From: an uncultured Eubacteriales bacterium
GTDB taxonomy: Bacteria > Bacillota > Clostridia > Oscillospirales > Acutalibacteraceae
Direction: 5' to 3'
DNA: 64,000 nucleotides
NCBI GenBank assembly: GCA_900314355.1
Contig: OMUY01000049.1
Coordinates: 1-64,000, forward strand
The notes below the pieces were generated by a model. That model was given only the letters and a program-made list of their open reading frames with translations, was not told the DNA's origin and ran no database searches. Shown piece by piece: positions 25,733 through 32,002 of the stretch. A program made the position numbers and the translations under genes. The stretch's first letter is position 1. Each line of letters opens with the position of its first letter.

Positions 25733-26944
25733 ATGAAAATTCTCGTCATTAACGCAGGAAGTTCATCGCTGAAATATCAGCTAATCAATATGGACAACGA
25801 CGAAGTTCTTGCAAAGGGTATTTGCGAAAGAGTCGGAGCGAAAAACGGTCATTTCGAGTATAAGACAAAAAACGGCAAAACTGAAAAAGACATCGAAATG
25901 AAGGATCATACTGCCGCGTTTGAAGTTGTCACTGATGCTCTCACAAAGGGTGAAGACAAAGTTATAGATGATCTTTCCGAAATTTCTGCTGTCGGACACA
26001 GAATAGTTCAGGGCGGGGCTTTGTTTAATAAATCCTGCTTAGTCACAGATGAAGTAATAAAGGGAATTGCCAGTCTTGACGACCTTGCTCCTCTTCATAA
26101 CCCGGCTGCCGTTCAGGGAATTAAAGCCTGCAGAGCAGTATTCGGAGATAAATTGCCCGAGGTTACTGTATTTGACAACGCTTTTCATTCCACAATGCCT
26201 CCCGAGGCTTATATGTTCGGAGTTCCATATGAATATTATGAAAAATACGCCGTCAGAAGATACGGTTTCCACGGAACATCCCACAGATATGTATCTCAGG
26301 AATGTGCGAAAATCATGGGCAGACCACTTGAAGATTTAAAGCTCATTACCTGCCATCTCGGCAACGGTTCATCCATTACAGCTATAGAGGGCGGGAAAGT
26401 TGTAGATACATCAATGGGTCTCACACCTCTTGACGGATTTATCATGGGCACAAGATCAGGCGGACTCGATCCTTCCGTTGTAACTTTCCTTCAGGAAAAA
26501 GAAGGATGGACTCCGGAAGAGACATCTATTATTCTCAATAAAAAGTCGGGTGTGTACGGAATTTCCGGCGGACTTTCCGACGACAGAGACCTTTTGAAAG
26601 CGAAGGCTGAAGGAAACAAAAGAGCGAAACTTGCTCTCGATATGCTCTGGTATCAGATTAGAAAATTCATCGGCGCTTATATTGCGGTAATGCACGGCGT
26701 TGACGCAATAGTATTTACAGGCGGAATCGGCGAAAACTCACAGCCTCTCAGACAGAATATATGCGAAAATTTCGCATATCTCGGCGTAACTTTCAACCCC
26801 GAAGAAAATAAGAAAGCCATTAAAGGCGTAGGCGGCGAGATTTCCGGTCCCGATTCAAAAATTAAGGTTTACGTTATTCCTACAAACGAAGAACTTATGA
26901 TAGCTCTCGACACAAAGGCTATCGTTGAGTCCTTGGGCAAATAA
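25733..26944 (+). CDS. ackA: Acetate kinase
   Basis: This 403-residue ASKHA enzyme opens MKILVINAGSSSLKYQLI (acetate kinase signature 1) and has YGFHGTSHRYVSQE (signature 2), HLGNGSSITAI, GLTPLDGFIMGTRSG and VFTGGIGENS. It interconverts acetyl phosphate and acetate with ATP, the main substrate-level phosphorylation step of fermenting Clostridia. GGAGG precedes the start. No pta gene is adjacent, unlike many relatives. Confidence 0.95.
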   Translation: MKILVINAGSSSLKYQLINMDNDEVLAKGICERVGAKNGHFEYKTKNGKTEKDIEMKDHTAAFEVVTDALTKGEDKVIDDLSEISAVGHRIVQGGALFNKSCLVTDEVIKGIASLDDLAPLHNPAAVQGIKACRAVFGDKLPEVTVFDNAFHSTMPPEAYMFGVPYEYYEKYAVRRYGFHGTSHRYVSQECAKIMGRPLEDLKLITCHLGNGSSITAIEGGKVVDTSMGLTPLDGFIMGTRSGGLDPSVVTFLQEKEGWTPEETSIILNKKSGVYGISGGLSDDRDLLKAKAEGNKRAKLALDMLWYQIRKFIGAYIAVMHGVDAIVFTGGIGENSQPLRQNICENFAYLGVTFNPEENKKAIKGVGGEISGPDSKIKVYVIPTNEELMIALDTKAIVESLGK

Positions 26945-26993
26945 TAAATTTTCCGGAGAGAGTTTCAATTTTTCGATGAATAAAAATCCGATA

Positions 26994-27022
26994 TTGACAA
27001 TTCTCTCCGGATGATGTAAAAT
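26994..27022 (+). promoter_or_regulatory. tRNA-Ala promoter
   Basis: TTGACA (26994-26999), 17 bp, TAAAAT (27017-27022), 12 bases before the tRNA. TCCGGAGAGA (near 26952) and its complement near 27001 can form a long stem around the -35. Confidence 0.8.
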
Positions 27023-27034
27023 TAATATTGTTAT

Positions 27035-27110
27035 GGGCCTGTAGCTCAGTTGGGAGAGCGTTCGGTTCGCATCCGAGAGGTCGAGAGTTCGAATCTCTTC
27101 AGGTCCACCA
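27035..27110 (+). tRNA. tRNA-Ala (CGC)
   Basis: The D-arm has GCTCAGTTGGGAGAGC, the anticodon loop TTCGCAT gives CGC, the T-arm has GAGTTCGAATC and CCA is encoded. A recombinase remnant abuts its 3' end, so the tRNA may have been an integration site. Confidence 0.95.
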
Positions 27111-27302
27111 GTCTTCTTGAACGGATTTCTTGTCACAAGATTTCCGTTTCTTTTTTTCTGCGCATGTATAATAGTAGTGAATTTTGCCCGTGCCGCTCGT
27201 TCCGCTGTCTCCGGTCATCAGGCTTCCGCATTTTCCGCATATAAGCTTGCCCGTCAGAATGAACGGACTTTCAGACTTAGTCGGTCTGTTGTGATGTTTC
27301 AT
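27099..27302 (-). pseudogene. Remnant of a large serine recombinase (zinc-ribbon part)
   Basis: The 67-codon frame has SPFILTGKLICGKCGSLM, TGKIHYYYTC and KKKRKSCDKKSVQEDW, the zinc beta-ribbon of large serine recombinases. Catalytic and recombinase domains are missing upstream, where stops follow, and the C-terminal coiled coil is cut off by the tRNA-Ala 3' end, into which the frame runs. Only about one eighth of a normal 500-residue recombinase survives, so it is not functional. It marks the edge of a decayed integrated element. Confidence 0.75.
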
Positions 27303-27315
27303 TGTCTTATTACCC

Positions 27316-27408
27316 TACTTTGACGATGACTTCGACTTGAAACGTTCCGCGAGGGACGAAGACGGGAAAGTCTATGAAGCGCCGGGGAATATGACGTATC
27401 GGCAGTGG
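27316..27408 (+). repeat. 93-bp direct repeat, copy 1 (MuF junction)
   Basis: This copy matches 28831-28923 at 91 of 93 positions. It encodes YFDDDFDLKRSARDEDGKVY plus EAPGNMTYRQW, the link between a phage MuF head protein and its variable C-terminal domain. The sequences diverge completely after it. Confidence 0.9.
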
Positions 27409-28044
27409 ATTGATAACGCTGCCGCTTTCAAAAGAAAAGATACCGATGCGAGAAGTTCAATTAACAGATTGAAAAAGTTCACTTCAAGTGATATACTGAA
27501 TTTAAAAACAGATAAAGATGTAAAAGATTATTTCAATTTAAATTACGAAATTAAGGTTAAAAATTCGGAAAATTGCAAGCTTGATGATGTGAAAGCCGTG
27601 TTATCCGGCGTCGACGATTTAGCAAAAGAATTTAAATCAGCGAATGTTGGGAACTCTATTGAACAAATTATTTTTGAACCGGATTCAAAAAGATACGCTG
27701 GCGAATACAACTATGGCACGGGCGTATTAAAAATTTTCAAAGACGGAATCGGGGATTATTTCACAGGATATCATGAAGCGGCTCACGCACTTGATTGTGC
27801 AATGTTGAATAAAAAGGATTCATTTTCTGAAACAATCATAAAGCAGGCGGAAAATAATTTACTTCATAATAAAAAACTTGGATTGACGGTATCTGATATT
27901 TATACGTTAAAAGATGATATTTATTACGATGATTCTTCAAATAATTATGAAGAAATATTTGCATACGCTTTTGAAAAAGTCAAAAGAGGAACAGACAATC
28001 AATTAGCGGAAGAAATTCATAAATTGACGGAGGCTATGTCATGA
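27337..28044 (+). CDS. Displaced MuF C-terminal toxin cassette 1 (HExxH metallopeptidase)
   Basis: The frame is open from 27295 without an ATG or ribosome site; the only start is TTG 27337. Residues 1-24 are the MuF linker shared with cassette 2. The remainder is a distinct toxin-like domain with HEAAH (146-150) and a downstream YEEIFAYAFE that can give the glutamate of a zincin. It resembles polymorphic-toxin metallopeptidases. Lacking the MuF head domain and a start, it is probably a silent cassette activated by recombination onto a full muF gene. It overlaps the next gene by ATGA. Confidence 0.6.
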   Translation: MKRSARDEDGKVYEAPGNMTYRQWIDNAAAFKRKDTDARSSINRLKKFTSSDILNLKTDKDVKDYFNLNYEIKVKNSENCKLDDVKAVLSGVDDLAKEFKSANVGNSIEQIIFEPDSKRYAGEYNYGTGVLKIFKDGIGDYFTGYHEAAHALDCAMLNKKDSFSETIIKQAENNLLHNKKLGLTVSDIYTLKDDIYYDDSSNNYEEIFAYAFEKVKRGTDNQLAEEIHKLTEAMS

Positions 28045-28298
28045 AGGATAAAACTTCTGACGAATATAGGAAAGATAGAATACCTAAATGGTTTAAAAAA
28101 GAGTTAGATGAATTGCATTCAAAATATCTAGAAACTATTTCCAATAATGACGAAAGAGATTTTGATGAACTCGATAGAGACTATGTAAAATTCTTAGAAG
28201 AAAATGGCTCAGACAAATTCTTGAAATATCATCACGAACTTTATGATGAAATCAATGAAGCCAGAAAAAAAGGAATTGTCCGTAAATACGTTTGGTGA
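28041..28298 (+). CDS. Immunity candidate for cassette 1 (85 aa)
   Basis: This 85-residue, strongly charged helical protein (MKDKTSDEYRKDRIPKW..., ending GIVRKYVW) starts inside the stop of cassette 1 (ATGA). No family is recognised. Size, tight coupling and position behind a toxin domain are the usual signs of an immunity protein. The GGAGG at 28030 lies inside the toxin gene at the right distance, so it could be made when the toxin is not. Confidence 0.55.
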   Translation: MKDKTSDEYRKDRIPKWFKKELDELHSKYLETISNNDERDFDELDRDYVKFLEENGSDKFLKYHHELYDEINEARKKGIVRKYVW

Positions 28299-28374
28299 AA
28301 AGCGCACATAATTATTTGTGTTTTGTTTGAGAGCTTTGTTAATTCATAATAAGGTAAAACTGAAATCGTACGTT

Positions 28375-28405
28375 TGCCTACATCTGCCTACATGATTGCC
28401 TACAT
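28375..28405 (+). repeat. Three TGCCTACAT repeats
   Basis: TGCCTACAT occurs at 28375, 28385 and 28397, immediately before the ribosome site of the next gene remnant. It could be a binding site array for an element regulator, or simple slippage. Confidence 0.5.
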
Positions 28406-28423
28406 CCGGATAGGAGGAGAATA

Positions 28424-28712
28424 ATGAAATCAATTCCAAATACGATTGAGATTTTAGGTATCAAATTTAAAATAAATCAAGTTCCGGTAGTTGACAAAAA
28501 CGAGCCCAAAAAGGGTGAAAATCGACTTTTTGACTTGTGAAATAAAAATTGACGAGTCAATGCCTGAGGATTTGAAAATGCAGACAATATTTCATGAAAT
28601 TTTTCATGCTGTCTGTGATTTGACGGGAAATTATGAAATCGGGGAAAATGAAACGGCAGTACAGAGCATCGCAACTTCACTGTACTGTCTCTTTTTAAAG
28701 AATAACTTTTAG
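28424..28712 (+). pseudogene. Frameshifted small HExxH metallopeptidase-like phage gene
   Basis: AGGAGG and ATG 28424 begin MKSIPNTIEILGIKFKIN; this frame stops at 28540. The continuation lies in another frame: KIDFLTCEIKIDESMPEDLK, TIFHEIFHAVCDLTG and AVQSIATSLYCLF to the TAG at 28712. Joined, they give a roughly 95-residue ImmA-like phage protein with HEIFH. The shift falls in CCCAAAAAGGG near 28505-28516, a slippage-prone tract. Either a decayed gene or a sequencing error. Confidence 0.6.
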
Positions 28713-28731
28713 CTTATTTAACATAACAAGG

Positions 28732-28758
28732 GAGCCCAAGCAATTCGGCTCTTTTTTT
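28732..28758 (+). terminator. Rho-independent terminator
   Basis: GAGCC/GGCTC followed by TTTTTTT. It stands directly before the ATG of cassette 2, leaving that start without a ribosome site. AATTCGGCTCTTTTTTT recurs at 29800. Confidence 0.75.
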
Positions 28759-28761
28759 GAT

Positions 28762-29421
28762 ATGAAGGATTACGAGCCCGGCGTTACCGCTCCGCCGTTC
28801 CACGTGAATTGCCGTTCAACGACAGCTCCGTACTTTGACGATGACTTCGACTTGAAACGTTCCGCGAGGGACGAAGACGGGAAAGTCTATGAAGCGCCGG
28901 GAAATATGACTTATCGGCAGTGGAGAGGGAAACAAAATGTTAATTTTGAAGAAAAATCATCAAATTTTAAAAACCCGACTTCAAATGCAATTCTTCGCAC
29001 ATATGATGACCCAATAAGGGAAAAAATAGGAAGCGCCGAAGAATCAAATCCGAAGGAGTTAAAAGAAATAAAAGAGTTTCTTAATTCCAAAGGTGTTGAT
29101 ATTGTAATAGATATATCGGGTCGTAATATTATGGGATATATGCCAAATCCTGTTGCTGGTAAACCTGGTAAAATAGTAATGGAAAACGGAGCAAGTATTA
29201 GTGCTTGGATGCACGAAAAAAGACACGTTGTTGATGATGAATTGCATGGTTGGCAAGGCTTTCGAATTATGGAAAATCTCGATTTATATGAATCATTTGA
29301 AAATAATGCATATCAAATTGAAATTGACTTTGCGAAAAAATTGGGCTATAGTGATATAGTAGATCGATTGGAAAACTTAAGAAGAATTTCAATAAAAAGA
29401 ATTCGAGGTGAGTTGAAATGA
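28762..29421 (+). CDS. Displaced MuF C-terminal toxin cassette 2 (HExxH metallopeptidase)
   Basis: Residues 1-54 are the end of a MuF minor head protein: YEPGVTAPPFHVNCRSTTAP is the conserved C-terminal motif, followed by the linker shared with cassette 1. Residues 55-219 are a toxin-like domain with MHEKRHVVDDELHGWQG (HExxH at 151-155) and YESFENNAYQIEIDFAKKLG, where a Glu may be the third zinc ligand. This matches a known polymorphic-toxin metallopeptidase pattern. The ATG follows a T-tract with no ribosome site, so it is probably silent. Confidence 0.65.
   Translation: MKDYEPGVTAPPFHVNCRSTTAPYFDDDFDLKRSARDEDGKVYEAPGNMTYRQWRGKQNVNFEEKSSNFKNPTSNAILRTYDDPIREKIGSAEESNPKELKEIKEFLNSKGVDIVIDISGRNIMGYMPNPVAGKPGKIVMENGASISAWMHEKRHVVDDELHGWQGFRIMENLDLYESFENNAYQIEIDFAKKLGYSDIVDRLENLRRISIKRIRGELK
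28831..28923 (+). repeat. 93-bp direct repeat, copy 2 (MuF junction)
   Basis: This is the partner of 27316-27408, with two mismatches. The homology stops exactly where the two toxin domains begin. Confidence 0.9.
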
Positions 29422-29675
29422 CTGATAGAATTGATTTATTAAGCTCTTCACTGGACATTGATGTTTACAAAGGGTTAATCTCCTGTATGGATAATGATAA
29501 ATTGACAAAAGATGAAATAAATATACTTAAGTCATTAAAAAATGAAAAAAATCGTTTTTGGGGAAATTGGCCATTATATGCAATTGCGGCCGGAATTCTC
29601 AATCGTTATAATATCGAGAAATACTCCGGAAATGATTTCTATATAAAAAGTTTTATTGAAATGTGGAAGAATTAA
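29418..29675 (+). CDS. Immunity candidate for cassette 2 (85 aa)
   Basis: This 85-residue protein (MTDRIDLLSSSLDIDVYKGL..., ending SFIEMWKN) starts in the stop of cassette 2 through ATGA, the same arrangement as the pair at 28041. The sequence is unrelated to that protein, as expected if each protects against its own toxin. No family is recognised. Confidence 0.55.
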   Translation: MTDRIDLLSSSLDIDVYKGLISCMDNDKLTKDEINILKSLKNEKNRFWGNWPLYAIAAGILNRYNIEKYSGNDFYIKSFIEMWKN

Positions 29676-29729
29676 AACTAATAAATATTTGATATTAAAC
29701 CGTCCTTTGTGGGCGGTATTTTCGTCAAA

Positions 29730-29783
29730 TCAGGTATTGCAGGTATTGAATCAGGTATTGCAGGTACCGAATCAGGTATTGAC
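29730..29783 (+). repeat. 21-bp tandem repeat, about 2.6 copies
   Basis: The unit TCAGGTATTGCAGGTATTGAA is repeated at 29730 and 29751, with a partial third copy at 29772. In one frame it would encode SGIAGIE, so it may be decayed coding sequence. Confidence 0.8.
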
Positions 29784-29787
29784 ATTT

Positions 29788-29816
29788 GGAGTCGAAAGAA
29801 TTCGGCTCTTTTTTTT
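29788..29816 (+). terminator. Rho-independent terminator
   Basis: GAGTC pairs with GGCTC through a G-T, followed by TTTTTTTT. It is a relative of the terminator at 28732. Confidence 0.6.
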
Positions 29817-29867
29817 GATACGTCCTCTAAGGACGGTATTTTTATGCGCGGAAGGCGGGGTGGAATT

Positions 29868-30065
29868 ATGGGACAGCATACGATTGATATCAAAGTTTAC
29901 AAGGAGACAGACGCTAATGACAGCGGCACTGACAATTCAAGCTTCGGAACGGACTTAATTAACGGCGGTGAAGGGAGCGGAGGATGCAACAAGTACAACG
30001 GCTCGGAAAACGACGCGACTGTTGCAAGGAAAACACTCAGAAAATCGGCTAAACTTGACGGATGA
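29868..30065 (+). CDS. Small hypothetical protein of the phage remnant (65 aa)
   Basis: ATG 29868 with GGGGTGG upstream gives MGQHTIDIKVYKETDANDSG..., a Gly/Asn/Asp-rich middle and a basic end ARKTLRKSAKLDG. In-frame starts also exist at 29844 and 29709, but the latter covers repeats and a terminator. No family is recognised. It ends 2 bases before a terminator stem and probably belongs to the element. Confidence 0.45.
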   Translation: MGQHTIDIKVYKETDANDSGTDNSSFGTDLINGGEGSGGCNKYNGSENDATVARKTLRKSAKLDG

Positions 30066-30067
30066 GA

Positions 30068-30097
30068 AAAGCTCCTCAAAAGGGGAGCTTTATTTTT
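30068..30097 (+). terminator. Rho-independent terminator
   Basis: AAAGCTCC/GGAGCTTT followed by ATTTTTGG. Confidence 0.8.
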
Positions 30098-30118
30098 GGA
30101 AAATATTTAATTTTAATC

Positions 30119-30144
30119 GGAAAAACCGTCTCGAATTGAGACGG
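30119..30144 (-). terminator. Terminator of the ribbon-helix-helix gene
   Basis: CCGTCTC/GAGACGG; on the minus strand it is followed by TTTTTCC. Confidence 0.75.
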
Positions 30145-30152
30145 CCGGTTGA

Positions 30153-30341
30153 TTATGAATTTAAGAAATCCTCTATAGCTTTTTTTATGATCCGCGCCTG
30201 AGGTATTCCTTCTTGCAGGCACTTTTCTTTGAATGCTTGCAAAGTTTCTTTTTTAATTCTGACGGAAAGAACGTCATACGTTTTTTTGTTGTATCTGTTC
30301 TTTACCGCGGTTGATGTAGTTGTTTTTCTTTTTTCTGTCAA
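30153..30341 (-). CDS. Ribbon-helix-helix (CopG/Arc-like) protein
   Basis: This 62-residue protein has a basic N-terminal tail (MTEKRKTTTSTAVKNRYNKK), the strand YDVLSVRIKKETL and two helices LQAFKEKCLQEG and PQARIIKKAIEDFL. That is a single ribbon-helix-helix DNA-binding unit that would act as a dimer. Such proteins are common in plasmids, conjugative elements and phages as repressors. It is the last element gene before the folC core, on the opposite strand to the cassette array. Confidence 0.75.
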   Translation of the reverse strand: MTEKRKTTTSTAVKNRYNKKTYDVLSVRIKKETLQAFKEKCLQEGIPQARIIKKAIEDFLNS

Positions 30342-30662
30342 ATTTTATCCTTTCTCTTGCCTTTTTGAATTAATTGTGTTAATATATTTTTGAAAACATG
30401 GAGTCGGGGGGCAAGTCCCGCTCCGGTTTTCATAGGTTTAGGTTCTATTTATTTAGAACCTTTTTTTTAATCCCCAACGCCAGCAGTCGCGGGGTCATTA
30501 TTTGTTGTTATTTCCGTCTCTTTTTCTTATGTTTAAGAGGCGGTTTCTTTTGTGCTTTGATTGAATTTATTAAGCTTATTTGTCGCTGCGATGTTAAACC
30601 AAAGCGCTAAAAGAATCATTATCTTGTCTTCATTCACTGTTTCATCTTTTTTTAAAATAAAA
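30342..30662. other. Intergenic region with two stacked hairpins
   Basis: No convincing gene. GGAG-CGGG/CCCG-CTCC (30400-30426) is followed by AGGTTCT/AGAACCT with TTTTTTTT (about 30432-30468), an intrinsic terminator on the plus strand with no gene in front. The pair could be a short structured RNA or the tail of a deleted element gene. From 30470 to folC I see nothing. Confidence 0.4.
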
Positions 30663-31946
30663 TTATAATTTATTTACTATATCAATCAGATTTTCTCTTA
30701 CATCTGAACACAGATAAAGCGAACCGCATACAATAAGTACTTCATTGTCTGTTGTGCTTTTTACTGCTTTTTCAAGGTCTTCTTTTGAAATTGTCGCGGT
30801 ATCGGTTTCGATGTTTCTGCTTCTGTAAATTTCAGCGAGACTTTCGGCGTCCTCGGATCTCGGATTCGACGGTTTTACGCATGTCACTTTATCAAAGCAA
30901 GGTGATAAAATATCTGCGAATTTATTTATATCCTTGTCTTTCATCATGCCTGTGAAAGCGTGGATTTTTTTATCTTTCAGATAATTTTCTATTGTATTTC
31001 TCAGAGCTTTCGCGCTTCCTTCATTGTGACAGCCGTCCAAAATGATCATAGGATGTTTTGATATTATCTCGGTTCGTGCGGGATTTTTTGTCTCGGCAAT
31101 GCCTTCGTATACTTTTTCGTATGGCTCATCCTTTTTTATTATTTCTAATGTCTTTATGGCGACAGAAAAATTTTCTCGCTGAATATCGCCCGGAAAAGGG
31201 ATGTGATATTTTCTGCCTTTGTAAATTACGTCAGAACCGAAAATATCTTCTCTTTCCGTTTTGATTTTTGAAAAATCGGAAATAAAGAGAGGACTTCCGT
31301 TTTGAAAAGCGGTTTTCATTATCACCTGAATAGCGTCTGCAGGCTGTCTTGACGATGTCGCAACGGGACAGCCTCTTTTAATTATCCCTGATTTCTCACT
31401 CGCGATTTTTTCTATTGTATCGCCCAATATAGCCATGTGATCCATTGAAATTGAAGTAATAACGCTGCAAAGCGGAGAGTTGATAATATTTGTGGAATCG
31501 AATCTGCCGCCTAATCCTGTTTCAAGAACAACGAAATCGCATTTTTTTTCTTTGAAATACTCAAAACCGGCCGCGGTTACAGCTTCAAATTCCGTAATAG
31601 TTACCCCTTCGGAGTTTAACTCATCTACCGCTTTTTTGACTTTTTCCGTAACCGATTCAAGTTCATCGGGAGTAATCATTTTCATGTTTACCCTTATTCT
31701 CTCTCTGAAATCGACTATGAAAGGAGATGTGTACAATCCGGTCGTATATCCCTCTTGTGTCAGTACGGATGCTATCAGCGAACAGACCGTACCTTTTCCG
31801 TTGGTTCCGGCGACATGAATAAACTTTAAACTATCCTGTGGATTTCCGAGCTTGTTCATCAGTTTTCTTGTGTTTGTCAGCCCGGGTTTCATTCCGAATC
31901 GGAGGAATGAATGATAATATTTTTCGGCTTCGGTAATCTGTCTCAT
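30663..31946 (-). CDS. folC: Folylpolyglutamate/dihydrofolate synthase
   Basis: This 427-residue Mur-ligase-fold enzyme has the P-loop IHVAGTNGKGTVCSLIAS (about 43-60), YTSPFIVDFRERI, the TGLGGRFDSTN metal/ATP loop, SISMDHMAILGDTIEKIASEKSGI and LDGCHNEGSAKAL. It adds glutamate to folates, keeping them in the cell, and may also make dihydrofolate. It lies downstream of valS on the minus strand, an order common in Firmicutes. Confidence 0.95.
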   Translation of the reverse strand: MRQITEAEKYYHSFLRFGMKPGLTNTRKLMNKLGNPQDSLKFIHVAGTNGKGTVCSLIASVLTQEGYTTGLYTSPFIVDFRERIRVNMKMITPDELESVTEKVKKAVDELNSEGVTITEFEAVTAAGFEYFKEKKCDFVVLETGLGGRFDSTNIINSPLCSVITSISMDHMAILGDTIEKIASEKSGIIKRGCPVATSSRQPADAIQVIMKTAFQNGSPLFISDFSKIKTEREDIFGSDVIYKGRKYHIPFPGDIQRENFSVAIKTLEIIKKDEPYEKVYEGIAETKNPARTEIISKHPMIILDGCHNEGSAKALRNTIENYLKDKKIHAFTGMMKDKDINKFADILSPCFDKVTCVKPSNPRSEDAESLAEIYRSRNIETDTATISKEDLEKAVKSTTDNEVLIVCGSLYLCSDVRENLIDIVNKL

Positions 31947-31969
31947 TTTATTTTCCCTTTTTAAATATA

Positions 31970-31993
31970 ACCCGGGAGGAAAGTCCCGGGCTT
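31970..31993 (-). terminator. Hairpin between valS and folC
   Basis: GCCCGGGA/TCCCGGGT forms a strong stem. On the minus strand only a weak TTATATTT follows, so it may attenuate rather than stop transcription into folC. Confidence 0.5.
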
Positions 31994-32002
31994 TAATTTT
32001 AC

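Noticed and set aside
27099..27302. Active site-specific recombinase
   Set aside because: Catalytic serine and recombinase domains are absent; only the zinc-ribbon part remains.
29730..29783. 21-bp tandem repeat as a CRISPR array
   Set aside because: Units are directly adjacent with no spacers and no cas genes are near.
27035..30341. Intact prophage with att repeats
   Set aside because: No second copy of the tRNA-Ala 3' end is seen before folC, and only fragments of phage genes are present.
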